Shown: piece after piece, positions 27,023 to 37,892 of the stretch
How the letters are laid out: every line of letters starts with the position of its first letter
How positions within the stretch are numbered: the first letter of the stretch is position 1
DNA from: Acidobacteriota bacterium
Lineage (GTDB): Bacteria; Acidobacteriota; Blastocatellia; RBC074
Direction of reading: 5' to 3'
Assembly (NCBI GenBank): GCA_016196035.1
Contig: JACPYM010000088.1
Coordinates: forward strand, 124,001-188,000
DNA: 64,000 nucleotides
Position numbers and translations under genes: made by a program
The notes under the pieces: generated by a model
The model's input: the letters and a program-made list of their open reading frames with translations, nothing else
Databases searched by the model: none
Told to the model about the DNA's origin: nothing

Positions 27023-28990
27023 TTAACGCTCCTCCTTATGCACGCTGATGATATTCCCGTCCAGCGCGCTCATCAGCACGCGCGTCGTCGTGGCCAGCGT
27101 CCCATCGTCCGAAAGAATCGCGAGCACATAAGAAGCCTGATGCAGCGGGCCTTCGCGCACCAGCCTGGATTCCAACACCGTGCCGGGATATTGGCTGGTC
27201 GCGATCTGAATCGCTTGCTGCATCGTGAGCCGGGCTTCTTTCGCCAGTTCAGCTTGCCGCTTGGCCATCGCCTCGCGCTCGGCGCGCCGGTGCGCTATCA
27301 ACTCAGGGTCTTGTGCCTCCAACTCGGCGCGCCGCCGTAGCACGACTTCCGGATGAAGTGGTCCCAACTCTGCGCGTACCTGCTCCTCCTTCATTCTGGC
27401 TTCATGCAACGCCCGCTCGTCATTCTCTCTAGCCTGTCGTTGGGGGTCTTGCGTAAACGTAATAGCTTTCGGCCCATCTACGGTGTTGAATAGAAACAAT
27501 CTAGGTTCTTGCTGCGAGTCTGGTGAGTGGGTGACGGCCCAGCCTCGCTCTATCCGGCGATGCTCTTCAAGTTCGGCCTCGGCCTTCAGTTTCGCTTCGC
27601 GGACTTCGTCGCGCTCCTGCGCTTGTGGTTGCAGGAGCACAACCTCTCTGCCGCCCGACTGTCCTGGCGGTCGAATCACCGCGAGCACTGTACCCGCCGT
27701 TACTTTTTCGCCGGGCTGCACCAGCAGTCTTTCGATGACGCCACTGGTGCGGGCTTCGGCCCTGATCAAGCCGTTGCCGGTTTTCACCTCAGCGATAACT
27801 TCGCCGCGTTCGACTGTCTCGCCCGGACTCTTCAGCCAGGTGACTAACGTGCCAGTTTCGGCGGCGCCGCTTTGTGGTGGCGTAGCGCTGGCGCTCTGTG
27901 AATTGATGTTGATGCGCAGTGCGAAGGGCGCCGCGAGCGCGCACGGGACAACAAAAATGAGCGTGGTTGCGATTAACAACCACTGCCTGCGACGAACATC
28001 GAGCTGCGGTCTTTTTAGAATAGTCATAACACGTTCCTCCAAAATGTCGGCATCGGCGATGCCAACGGTCATGGTTGCAGTGGGGGTTGCAGTTGGGGTT
28101 GCAGTGGGGCGGCCCACCGTGACTGCCGCACCGGCCAGGCGGACAAGCGAACGGGCATAGACGGCGGCGTCCAACAAACGTTCGGTAACCAATTCGTCAC
28201 AGCCCAGTTCCCGCGTCTCTCTGATCCGGCGTCGCACCAGCGCCGTGGCTGGATGAAACGCCAGCGGCCAAGCGATGAATTCGTAAAGCAGGTTGCACAG
28301 ATAATCGCGCCGCCACACGTGCACCAGTTCGTGCCCGATGGCTGAAGTCAGCAGGTCGCGATCCGCTTCGTGCAACAACTGCTCCGGCAAAATGACCAGC
28401 GGGTTGCGGCTGCCCACGGTGACCGGCACTGTGAGCGCAGCCGAGCACAAAAACTGCACCCGTTGCACGCCCAACGCCGTTTGACACATGCGCACGGCAG
28501 TTCGAATGTGTTCAGGCAGGTCAACCGCATAAGCGCTGCGTATCAGCCCGCGTGTCTTGCTCCAGGCCAGCCATAACTTGCGGCCTCGATAGCAGAGCAA
28601 CAGCAAATAGAGACCGGCGATGACTGCGGCGGCGTTCTCACTGAGCGAAAGAAGATGATTTGCGGCCTGCTTTGGCGTGGGCGGCAAGACCGGCAGCGGC
28701 GCGGACGCGGCCTTTATGCCGAATTGCGGCAAGGCTGCGGCATCAATACTGACGGGTAGCGTTATGAGCAGTGACGGCTCAGAAAAGAAAGCGCGGCTCA
28801 AAAGGAATGCGCCTGACACTGCCGGCAAGCCAAACGAAATGACCAGCGCCGCCACCCAAACCACGTGGCGATAACGCGCCGAGGTCGCCCGCAACAGGCG
28901 ATCACACAACGCGGCGAGCGCCGCAATCAGCACAAGCTGCCAGCCCGCATTCAGCAAAAAGGTCAACAACAGTTGGCTACTTGTTCTCAT
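27023..28990 (-). CDS. BlaR1-like M56 peptidase with lipoyl-like and PepSY-like domains
   Basis: A protein of 655 residues. Membrane helices lie near residues 12-30, 38-58 and 110-130. An M56 metalloprotease domain carries HELVH (about 220) and the downstream Glu in RELGCDELV (about 263). A helix lies near 335-350. Residues about 377-437 have a biotinyl/lipoyl-like fold (LVTWLKSPGETVERGEVIAEV ... VQPGEKVTAGTVLAVI) in which the usual modified-Lys motif reads KTGNG. A coiled-coil-rich stretch follows, and the last 60 residues resemble PepSY. M56 proteins sense a signal and cleave BlaI-type repressors. The blaI gene overlaps its start by 14 bases. The added domains replace the penicillin-sensing domain of BlaR1, so the signal is probably not a beta-lactam. 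Confidence 0.8.
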   Translation of the reverse strand: MRTSSQLLLTFLLNAGWQLVLIAALAALCDRLLRATSARYRHVVWVAALVISFGLPAVSGAFLLSRAFFSEPSLLITLPVSIDAAALPQFGIKAASAPLPVLPPTPKQAANHLLSLSENAAAVIAGLYLLLLCYRGRKLWLAWSKTRGLIRSAYAVDLPEHIRTAVRMCQTALGVQRVQFLCSAALTVPVTVGSRNPLVILPEQLLHEADRDLLTSAIGHELVHVWRRDYLCNLLYEFIAWPLAFHPATALVRRRIRETRELGCDELVTERLLDAAVYARSLVRLAGAAVTVGRPTATPTATPTATMTVGIADADILEERVMTILKRPQLDVRRRQWLLIATTLIFVVPCALAAPFALRININSQSASATPPQSGAAETGTLVTWLKSPGETVERGEVIAEVKTGNGLIRAEARTSGVIERLLVQPGEKVTAGTVLAVIRPPGQSGGREVVLLQPQAQERDEVREAKLKAEAELEEHRRIERGWAVTHSPDSQQEPRLFLFNTVDGPKAITFTQDPQRQARENDERALHEARMKEEQVRAELGPLHPEVVLRRRAELEAQDPELIAHRRAEREAMAKRQAELAKEARLTMQQAIQIATSQYPGTVLESRLVREGPLHQASYVLAILSDDGTLATTTRVLMSALDGNIISVHKEER

Positions 28991-29369
28991 CGCCTGCCTC
29001 CTCGGCCTCTTGCAAAAGCTGATTTAACTTAGCCATTTTGGCGGCATCGAGATGTTTGGTTTCCACCAGGCTCATCACCAGACTTTCCACCGAACCGCCG
29101 AACAAATGCTCGACCAAATCGCTGACCGCGTGCCGCACGACCTGGCTGCGACTGACGGCGGGCCGGTAAAAATAGGCCCGTTCTTTCAGCGTGCGTTTGA
29201 CCTTCCCCTTGCGGTGCAGAATGTTGAGCATCGTCTGCACCGTGGTGTAGGCCAACTCGCGCGCGAGTTGCTGCTGTACGGTCTGGACGTTGGCGGGGCC
29301 GGTGTCCCACAGAACATGCATGATTTCGAGTTCGAGCGGGGTTAAGCGCTCAGGCTTACTGCGATTCAT
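28977..29369 (-). CDS. blaI: BlaI/MecI/CopY-family repressor
   Basis: A winged-helix protein of 130 residues: LTPLELEIMHVLWDTGPANVQTVQQQL at the start, the recognition segment TTVQTMLNILHRKGKVKR, and a dimerising tail with RSQVVRHAVSDLVEHLFGG. It should repress its own operon until cleaved by the downstream M56 protease. AGGAGG lies just before the ATG and is part of a palindrome (29377-29394). A possible BlaR1 cleavage site is not identifiable by eye. Confidence 0.9.
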   Translation of the reverse strand: MNRSKPERLTPLELEIMHVLWDTGPANVQTVQQQLARELAYTTVQTMLNILHRKGKVKRTLKERAYFYRPAVSRSQVVRHAVSDLVEHLFGGSVESLVMSLVETKHLDAAKMAKLNQLLQEAEEAGDENK

Positions 29370-29376
29370 TCGCCAC

Positions 29377-29394
29377 CTCCTAAGTTTTTAGGAG
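29377..29394. promoter_or_regulatory. BlaI operator overlapping the ribosome site
   Basis: CTCCTAA and TTAGGAG form a perfect 7-bp inverted repeat around GTTT. On the - strand one arm is the blaI Shine-Dalgarno sequence. A second, shorter palindrome with the same half-site (CTAAA-AC-TTTAG followed by GAG) lies at 29424-29435. The two are centred about 44 bases apart, roughly four helical turns. Confidence 0.65.
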
Positions 29395-29423
29395 TATATA
29401 ACCCCAAGCGTGACCGATGTCAA

Positions 29424-29435
29424 CTAAAACTTTAG
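29424..29435. promoter_or_regulatory. Second BlaI half-site palindrome
   Basis: CTAAA-AC-TTTAG, continued by GAG on the right, repeats the half-site of the 29377-29394 operator. Its placement upstream suggests it lies over the promoter of blaI. Confidence 0.45.
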
Positions 29436-29910
29436 GAGCCGCGCGTAACGTCCCAGTGTGACTGGTCTCCAAGTCAGATCGGCCAGTGGCTCGGCTCGTT
29501 CTCATGCTGAGGCTCCATGTGCAGGCTGCTCTGAATCACCTCAACACGCTCACAACTGCCCCGTCTTGGTTGAACACTTACCTGTACTGACTGCCGATTC
29601 CTGATTCCCGATTCCTGACAGATTGAAAATCAGCCGGTCTTTTCAGTTTAGTAGGAATCAGGAATCAGGAATCAGCGGTCAGTCAAAGGTCTTTGGCAGA
29701 TGTTTTAAGGACTTTGCAAAAGCCCTGTTGCTCCGCTCGCCCAGGCAAGATCGAGCTTGACCGTAGCTGCACGTGGCTCTACCATCCGTCAACTGCTACG
29801 TATACGTAACAGCGAAAATGCGGTCACGGCAAACCGGGAATTTCCGGTGTAGTGGTAGGGCGTGGCTGTTGACGGTGGCACTCAAATAGCGAAGCAAAGG
29901 AGGAATTGCG
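29436..29910. other. Gene-free stretch between divergent blaI and marR
   Basis: About 475 bases with no credible gene. The middle is the heptamer hairpin element copy II (29596-29727). The right part must hold the marR promoter; CTACGTATACGTAAC near 29798-29812 contains a small palindrome (TACGTATACGTA) that could be an operator, with weak support. Confidence 0.5.
29596..29727. repeat. Heptamer hairpin element, copy II (intact)
   Basis: GATTCCT-type heptamers (29596-29618), then TTGAAAATCAGCCGGTCTTTTCA, inverted AATCAGG heptamers (29653-29681) and the tail GTCTTTGGCAG...GCAAAAGCCCTG (29689-29727). The same order and the same tail occur at 5971-6309, where the element is interrupted. Confidence 0.75.
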
Positions 29911-30444
29911 ATGGGGTTTCGCACTGGTCTGGGAATGGGGCTGCGTGGGGCTTATTTCTCGATGCACCGTTCCTTTCAGGCATTTTACGCGCGACACGGC
30001 GCGACGGCGGATCAGTTCGTGGTGCTTTCGATGCTGGCGGAAGAGGACGGCATCACCCAACAAGAGTTGGCCCGCCGCGTTTTCTCCGATCCGAATACGA
30101 TCACCGCGATGCTGACGCTGCTGGAAAAGCGCGGGCTGGCAAAACGGGAAGATCACGAGGCAGATGGGCGGGCGTGGCTTGTATACCTGACGCCGAAAGG
30201 CCGCCAGTTTCAGCGCACGCTGCATGAGAGCGCCGAACACTTGCACACGCGCTTGCGTGAGGCAGTGCCGCCGGAGCAATTGGAAATGGTTTTGAATGTC
30301 TTGCGAAAAATTGCCGAAGCAATGCCCTCGCCGGAGCGCAAGAGCCGGAAGGCGCAACCGCAAAAAGCGCGCAAGCTCAGCAAACGTATTGCTGGCGCCA
30401 AAGCGGCGCAGAAAAACAAAAAAGCCACACGCAATCATTCGTGA
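29911..30444 (+). CDS. MarR-family regulator with basic tail
   Basis: A protein of 177 residues. The winged helix-turn-helix is visible: [27 protein letters not shown], then [21 protein letters not shown] and the wing [13 protein letters not shown]. The last 40 residues are unusually basic (many Lys/Arg) and may add DNA affinity. AAAGGAGG precedes the ATG. The secreted protein gene follows after 22 bases, so MarR probably controls it. Confidence 0.85.
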   Translation: MGFRTGLGMGLRGAYFSMHRSFQAFYARHGATADQFVVLSMLAEEDGITQQELARRVFSDPNTITAMLTLLEKRGLAKREDHEADGRAWLVYLTPKGRQFQRTLHESAEHLHTRLREAVPPEQLEMVLNVLRKIAEAMPSPERKSRKAQPQKARKLSKRIAGAKAAQKNKKATRNHS

Positions 30445-30466
30445 TGCTTTGATTGGAGGAGTAAAG

Positions 30467-33316
30467 ATGAAACCGCTTGGTTTCCTTTTCAGCCTGCTTA
30501 TGGCGGGCACGCTGGCCTGCTTGCTCTGTGACAGAGTCGCCCACGGCGTCGCGGCTGCGCCGTTCACGTTGGACGATCCGGCCAGCCCCATCAGCGTCGC
30601 CTTCGACGGCAGCAGCGGGCGCATGCGCGTGACGGTCAAGGCGACGGGAACGATTTGGAGCAATCCTGACTCCGGCGGCGGCGATACGGTGACGGTCTCC
30701 AACGTCACACAGCCGGATGCGCGGCATCTGACGGCCAGCGTCCGCACGAACCGCGGCTATGACCTGAGCCTGCGCCTGGAACTGGTGCCGGCCACGGGCG
30801 ATTTGGTGACCACGCTCAGCGGCAATCCGAACACGAACATTGCCGGACGGGTTCAATACCCTTGGGCCTTCTTCCCTGCCGACGGTTCCGGGTTTGCGGT
30901 GCTACCGATCTTCAGCGGTTATGTCGTGCCGACCACTGACACGAGTTGGCGCGTACCGTCTGCGCATAGTCGGCTGGAATGGTTTGGCGGCACTGATGGC
31001 AACGACACAGAAAGCTGGCTCTGCATTCTCGACCCGGCGCAAGATGTTTTTCTGAACGCACAAACGGGCAGCATCGGCGGCAATACGCGGTTGGGCGGCG
31101 TGCCGCAATGGGCAGGCTCTAACGCCAACGCTGCAAAAACTTCCGACCTGCTCTCCTATGACCGTAGCGCGACGTTCCGTTTCTACACGACCGGCGGGTA
31201 TGTGGCCTTGGCCAAACGCTTCCGCCAATACGCGCAGGGCAAGGGCTGGCTGAAAACGCTGGCACAGAAGAAAGCCGAAAACAGTCAGGTCGAACAACTC
31301 ATCGGCGCGCCCGTCATTTATCTGTGGGGCGATGGCCGCAGCACGGCGATGCTCGATGCCTTGCGCACGGCAGGGGTGCGCAAAGCCCTAATCCAGACCT
31401 CAATCAATCACGTAGATCAAAACAACGGTTTCCCGAACCAGCAATTCGCCGATGGCACGGGCTGGTCGAACGAAGTGCGCAATCACGGCTACGTGCCGGG
31501 CATTTACGATATTTACGCCAGCTATAACAGCCTGCAACGCACACCGCCTTACAACGGGTTCAGTTATCTCTGGCCGACGACGGCGAATCCGCAATGGTAT
31601 TACGTGCGCGCGGACGGCACGGCAAATGGCACGCGCGTCGCAGCGGCGCGGGCGAAAGATTTTGCGCGCGACACGCGACTGCCGGCGCACGTCAGCCGTT
31701 TCGGGCTGGATGCGTTCTTCTTTGATGTAGTCTGTGCCGAAGAGCCGGGCGAGGATTACGACACGGCGAACGGTCATTTCGCGACGCGCGAGCAGGACAT
31801 CTCCAATCGCGCCGCGTTGCTCAACGCTGCCTACAACAATCCCAACATCGCCAAGCGCTTGCTCGTGGGCACCGAACAAGTCAAATCGTGGGCGATTCCC
31901 TACCTGCATTGGGCCGAGGGCGCGTTCTGGCTGGGCAGCGTCACCGCGAGTCCGGCGCAGGGGAGCTTCAACAACAACGCCTATCCTTCTATCGCCTCAG
32001 ACGTAATTGACCCGAAGAATTCTTCCGCGACCAATCAACTGCCGCTGCTGCTGACGGATGGCTATCAGGTTCCGCTGTGGGACTTGGTCTATCACGAATG
32101 TATGCTGGCCACATCGCACTGGCATCGCGCGCAAAACAAATATCTTTACGTCTGGGATCACGCCGATCTGTCGGCGCTGATTCGCGGACAAGCCCCCTTG
32201 CTGCATCTGGTTTACGACGGTGCGGCGGGCAGCATTGGCCGCGCGATTCAAGGCGCGACTGATGCGCGCACGGGGAAGTTCTGGGACACGCGCTGGACGA
32301 ACGCCAATGTTCAGGCGCGCGTGCAGCAAACGTACAACACGGTTTGCGCCTGGCACGAGCAGGTCGCCATGCTCGAAATGATCGCCCACAAACGGCTGAC
32401 CGCTGATCGTTCGGTACAGATGTCCGAATTCAGCGCCGATGGCGGACAGTCGGGCAAAGGCATCGTGGTCAACTTCGGCACCTATGACGGAGCCTACGGA
32501 ATGATCGGCGCGACCTGGAACGGCACGCTACGCGGGCAGGCGCTCGCGGTTCCGGTCAACAGCTTTCGGACATACAGTTGGGCCGCCACCATGCCGCGCT
32601 CGCAAGTCAGCGTTTCAGCGGCTAGCTACAGTAGCGCGGCGCTCGCGCCCGAATCCATCGCGGTGGCTTTCGGCTCTGATTTGGCGACGGCCACGCAAAC
32701 GGCAACGCTCCCCTTGCCTACCAAATTGGCAGAAACGACTGTGACGGTGCGCGATAGTGCGGGCGTCGAAAGACTCGCGCCGCTTTTCTTTGTTTCTCCC
32801 ACGCAGGTCAATTATCTGATTCCCGCGGCGACGGCGGCGGGCACGGCGACGATCACGACGACCAGCGGCAACGGCGTAGTCTCTGCCAACCATACGCAAA
32901 TCGCCGCCGTCGCGCCGGGCCTGTTTACCGCCAATGCCAGCGGACAAGGCGTGCCCGCCGCCAGTGTGTTGCGCGTCAAGGCCGACGGCTCGCAGCAATA
33001 CGAACCGGTCGCCCAATTCGACCCGGCGCAAAACAAATTCGTGGCCGCGCCAATCGAACTGGGGCCGGAAAACGAGCAGGTCTTCTTGCTGCTGTTCGGC
33101 ACAGGACTGCGCTACCGCAGCACTCTCAGCAACGTGCAGGTGCAAGTTGGCGGCCAGGATATGCAAGTGACGTTTGCGGGCGCGCAAGGCAGCTTCGGTG
33201 GACTCGATCAAGTCAACGTGCGGCTGTCGCGTAATTTGCTCGGACGTGGTGAAGTCGAAGTGAGGCTCACGGCAGACGGGCAGACAACGAATACTGTCAA
33301 ACTCAACATACGCTGA
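30467..33316 (+). CDS. Secreted TIM-barrel-like glycosidase candidate with Soli_cterm-type domain
   Basis: A protein of 949 residues with a signal peptide (about 1-30). Residues 31-250 are beta-rich, and about 250-650 look like a glycoside hydrolase-type barrel: [33 protein letters not shown] with an acidic cluster that could be catalytic, and [11 protein letters not shown]. The arrangement recalls DUF5696/GH101-related proteins, but I cannot assign a GH family. Residues about 705-949 form the acidobacterial C-terminal domain ([21 protein letters not shown] ... [11 protein letters not shown] ... [10 protein letters not shown]). GGAGG lies before the ATG at 30467. The frame is open upstream to 30296 but that part overlaps marR. 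Substrate unknown. Confidence 0.7.
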   Translation: MKPLGFLFSLLMAGTLACLLCDRVAHGVAAAPFTLDDPASPISVAFDGSSGRMRVTVKATGTIWSNPDSGGGDTVTVSNVTQPDARHLTASVRTNRGYDLSLRLELVPATGDLVTTLSGNPNTNIAGRVQYPWAFFPADGSGFAVLPIFSGYVVPTTDTSWRVPSAHSRLEWFGGTDGNDTESWLCILDPAQDVFLNAQTGSIGGNTRLGGVPQWAGSNANAAKTSDLLSYDRSATFRFYTTGGYVALAKRFRQYAQGKGWLKTLAQKKAENSQVEQLIGAPVIYLWGDGRSTAMLDALRTAGVRKALIQTSINHVDQNNGFPNQQFADGTGWSNEVRNHGYVPGIYDIYASYNSLQRTPPYNGFSYLWPTTANPQWYYVRADGTANGTRVAAARAKDFARDTRLPAHVSRFGLDAFFFDVVCAEEPGEDYDTANGHFATREQDISNRAALLNAAYNNPNIAKRLLVGTEQVKSWAIPYLHWAEGAFWLGSVTASPAQGSFNNNAYPSIASDVIDPKNSSATNQLPLLLTDGYQVPLWDLVYHECMLATSHWHRAQNKYLYVWDHADLSALIRGQAPLLHLVYDGAAGSIGRAIQGATDARTGKFWDTRWTNANVQARVQQTYNTVCAWHEQVAMLEMIAHKRLTADRSVQMSEFSADGGQSGKGIVVNFGTYDGAYGMIGATWNGTLRGQALAVPVNSFRTYSWAATMPRSQVSVSAASYSSAALAPESIAVAFGSDLATATQTATLPLPTKLAETTVTVRDSAGVERLAPLFFVSPTQVNYLIPAATAAGTATITTTSGNGVVSANHTQIAAVAPGLFTANASGQGVPAASVLRVKADGSQQYEPVAQFDPAQNKFVAAPIELGPENEQVFLLLFGTGLRYRSTLSNVQVQVGGQDMQVTFAGAQGSFGGLDQVNVRLSRNLLGRGEVEVRLTADGQTTNTVKLNIR

Positions 33317-33325
33317 ACTCAGGCG

Positions 33326-33424
33326 CTAGATCGGTTTTCACTTCGGTGTATGGCAAAAAAGCCGCGCAGCGGGACAGTACCGCGCGGCGCGCCTACCGTA
33401 CACGCAAATGAAAACCGATCTAAG
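33326..33424. repeat. Palindromic repeat family A, copy 2 (short form)
   Basis: CTAGATCGGTTTTCACTTCGG at the left is mirrored by AAATGAAAACCGATCTAAG at the right. The inner palindrome is shortened to GGGACAGTACCGCGCGGCG. It lies ten bases after the stop of the secreted protein gene. Confidence 0.75.
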
Positions 33425-33457
33425 ACTTGGCCGTCATTGCGAGGGAACGCTGCACAG

Positions 33458-35920
<2,463 letters not shown>

Positions 35921-35967
35921 TGTGTGACTCCGGTTGGTTGCAGAGTTCAGTGCGGAGCGACGCTGGC

Positions 35968-36057
35968 ACAGTACCGCGCGCGTGAGCAAGCGGCGCGTCA
36001 AGCTGACGCCATTGGCCGAATCGCACAGCCTCCGCTTGCTCACGCGCGCGGTACCGT
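35968..36057. repeat. Palindromic repeat family A, copy 3 (core only)
   Basis: CAGTACCGCGCGCGTGAGCA (about 35969) and its inverted partner CTTGCTCACGCGCGCGGTAC (about 36035-36054) are present, but the outer CTAG-type edges are missing. It lies between the divergently read promoter side of the ADOP gene and the stop of the FG-GAP gene. Confidence 0.75.
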
Positions 36058-36064
36058 CCCAAAC

Positions 36065-37231
36065 TCAGCGGCCCAGCAAAAGCGTCACGGCTTTGCCTTC
36101 AAAGCTCGACGCCGCAATATCGCGCTTGCCGTCTTGATTCACATCGCCCAACGTCAGGTGATAACTCCCGGGGCCGGCGCGAAACGGCGAACCGGGCGCG
36201 GGCGCAAAGCCTGTCGCGCGGCCCAGCAACACGGTGACATCCGCAACCGTGGCGACGATCAAATCCATCCGCTGATCGCCATTCACATCGGCCACGGCCA
36301 AGCCGTAAGGCGTCGCGTTGACCGCATACGGCGAACCCGGCGCGGGTGCGAACGCCGCGCCCTGATTCAACAAAACGTTAAGCTGACCTGCCGGGTGACT
36401 GGTGATGATGTCTAGGCGCTGATCGCCATTCACATCCGCCAGCTTGACATAAAACGGCGCAGCCGGAATCGTCAACCCCGTTGCCGCGCTTTCTTTGAAA
36501 CCGCCTTTGCCGTCGCCACGGAAAATTTTGACCTGGCCCGGCACGGGCGCAAATTCGCCGCGGTCGCCGCTGGCGATTACCAGGTCGAGATGCCTGTCGC
36601 CATCCAGATCGGCAAACAAATCGCCATCCGTGCGCGGCGGGCTGCCCGCGCTGACCGGCAGTTTGATGGCTGGCCCAGGCGTGAATTGGCCGCGCCCATT
36701 GCCCAGCAGGCTCGCCATGCTGTACTGGCGCAGATTCGCCGTCACGACATCGAGTTTGCCGTCTTCGTTGAGATCAACGAGATGCAGGCGGCGCGTGAAG
36801 TATTCGGTGCTGCCGCTCAATTTGAAGGGCGCGCCCGGCGCCAGCGTGAAGCGGCCTTTGCCGTCGCCGAAAAAAACATCCACGCTGTCTTGCTCGCTGT
36901 GCGTGATGAGCAGGTCGGCAAAACCGTCGCCGTTCAAATCCGTTGTTTGCAAATCGCCCGGCTGATAGGAAAGTTTGAGCGGGCTGCCCGCCGCCGCTAC
37001 GAAACGACCCGTGCCATCACCGAGGTGTACGGCCACGAATTGTTGCAGCAGGTGGCAGGTCAGCAAATCCTGCCGGCCATCGCCATTGACATCCGCCAAG
37101 ACCAAACGGCCCGAACCCTCCCCTACTTCAACCGGCGAACCGGGCGCGGGGCTAAAGAGCGGCGCTTGCATGCGCACCGGCGCCAGCCCCAGCCAGCCCA
37201 GCCAAAACATTGTCGCGATGATTTTGAACAT
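36065..37231 (-). CDS. Secreted FG-GAP/VCBS repeat protein
   Basis: A protein of 388 residues with a signal peptide (1-22) and about seven repeats carrying DVNGDGRQDLL, DLNGDGFADLL, DLNEDGKLDVV, DLDGDRHLDLV, DVNGDQRLDII, DVNGDQRMDLI and DVNQDGKRDIA. These Asp-rich loops bind Ca2+ in FG-GAP/VCBS beta-propellers. Such proteins are usually extracellular and bind surfaces or carbohydrates. The ATG at 37231 follows GAGGGGAG; a longer frame to 37381 has no ribosome site. It is not obviously linked to the ADOP gene downstream. Confidence 0.85.
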   Translation of the reverse strand: MFKIIATMFWLGWLGLAPVRMQAPLFSPAPGSPVEVGEGSGRLVLADVNGDGRQDLLTCHLLQQFVAVHLGDGTGRFVAAAGSPLKLSYQPGDLQTTDLNGDGFADLLITHSEQDSVDVFFGDGKGRFTLAPGAPFKLSGSTEYFTRRLHLVDLNEDGKLDVVTANLRQYSMASLLGNGRGQFTPGPAIKLPVSAGSPPRTDGDLFADLDGDRHLDLVIASGDRGEFAPVPGQVKIFRGDGKGGFKESAATGLTIPAAPFYVKLADVNGDQRLDIITSHPAGQLNVLLNQGAAFAPAPGSPYAVNATPYGLAVADVNGDQRMDLIVATVADVTVLLGRATGFAPAPGSPFRAGPGSYHLTLGDVNQDGKRDIAASSFEGKAVTLLLGR

Positions 37232-37892
37232 ACACGCTCCCCTCATAGATGACCTTGCGACGCGCAGCCTTGACGCACCGATTGGCCGCCCCAAAGCTGC
37301 TTGCTGGCAGCCGCACAAGACCGCCTGAAGCTGGCAAAAAGTTTCGGCGGCCTCACACCGCCCCACGCCGTGGCAACGCACAATTTTCTGCCTGTCACAC
37401 CAGCTTCGTTTAATTTCCGCCGCTGTCCAGCTTTTTTATTGTCGCTGTTTGTTATTTAGACGTGCGGCGCTCGTCCTTTCTTCCACAAAATTTTACTTTG
37501 TGGCGAACGACCAAGAAAAAGGCGGCAAGGCAATGGGAACCCACTGCGCGCCGGCTTCGGCGGCGGCTTCGTCTGCCGTTGCGCGCTCAATTCCCAAAAC
37601 TGTTTAGATGCAGTTGAAGTTTATGGCAAGTTAGAAGTGAACTTGGTCTGCGACTTAATTGAAGCCTATGCTTATTTCGACACGCGAAGCCTTTGGAGTG
37701 CGGCGGCTCGACGCCGCTTTGGTATGCCCTCGGCAGCAAGTGCGCGGCGGGCAGCCAAAACAAATGGCACGTGTTCCCAGAATTTCGTGCTGTGCCAAAG
37801 CGATACCAAAGCGGCGTCGAGCCGCCGCACTCCAAAGGCTTCGCCGATCCAAAGTGCTAATGGGTCTCTGGATAAATAAGCACTGACTTCAC
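37232..37892. other. Gene-free stretch containing a 41-bp perfect inverted repeat
   Basis: About 660 bases. The left part should hold the FG-GAP gene promoter. The right part contains the inverted repeat at 37685-37843. The short frames here all read through that repeat on both strands and are not genes. Confidence 0.65.
37685..37843. repeat. 41-bp perfect inverted repeat with 77-bp loop
   Basis: The arms 37685-37725 and 37803-37843 are exact reverse complements. They begin and end with CGAAGCCTTTGGAGTGCGG and contain the inner palindrome GGCGGCTCGACGCCGC. A partial arm (GCGAAGCCTTTGGAGTGCG) recurs near 57426-57445. Confidence 0.9.

Noticed and set aside
37637-37879. Overlapping small frames on both strands near 37.7 kb
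   Set aside because: They share the string SLWSAAARRRFG because each reads an arm of the perfect inverted repeat.
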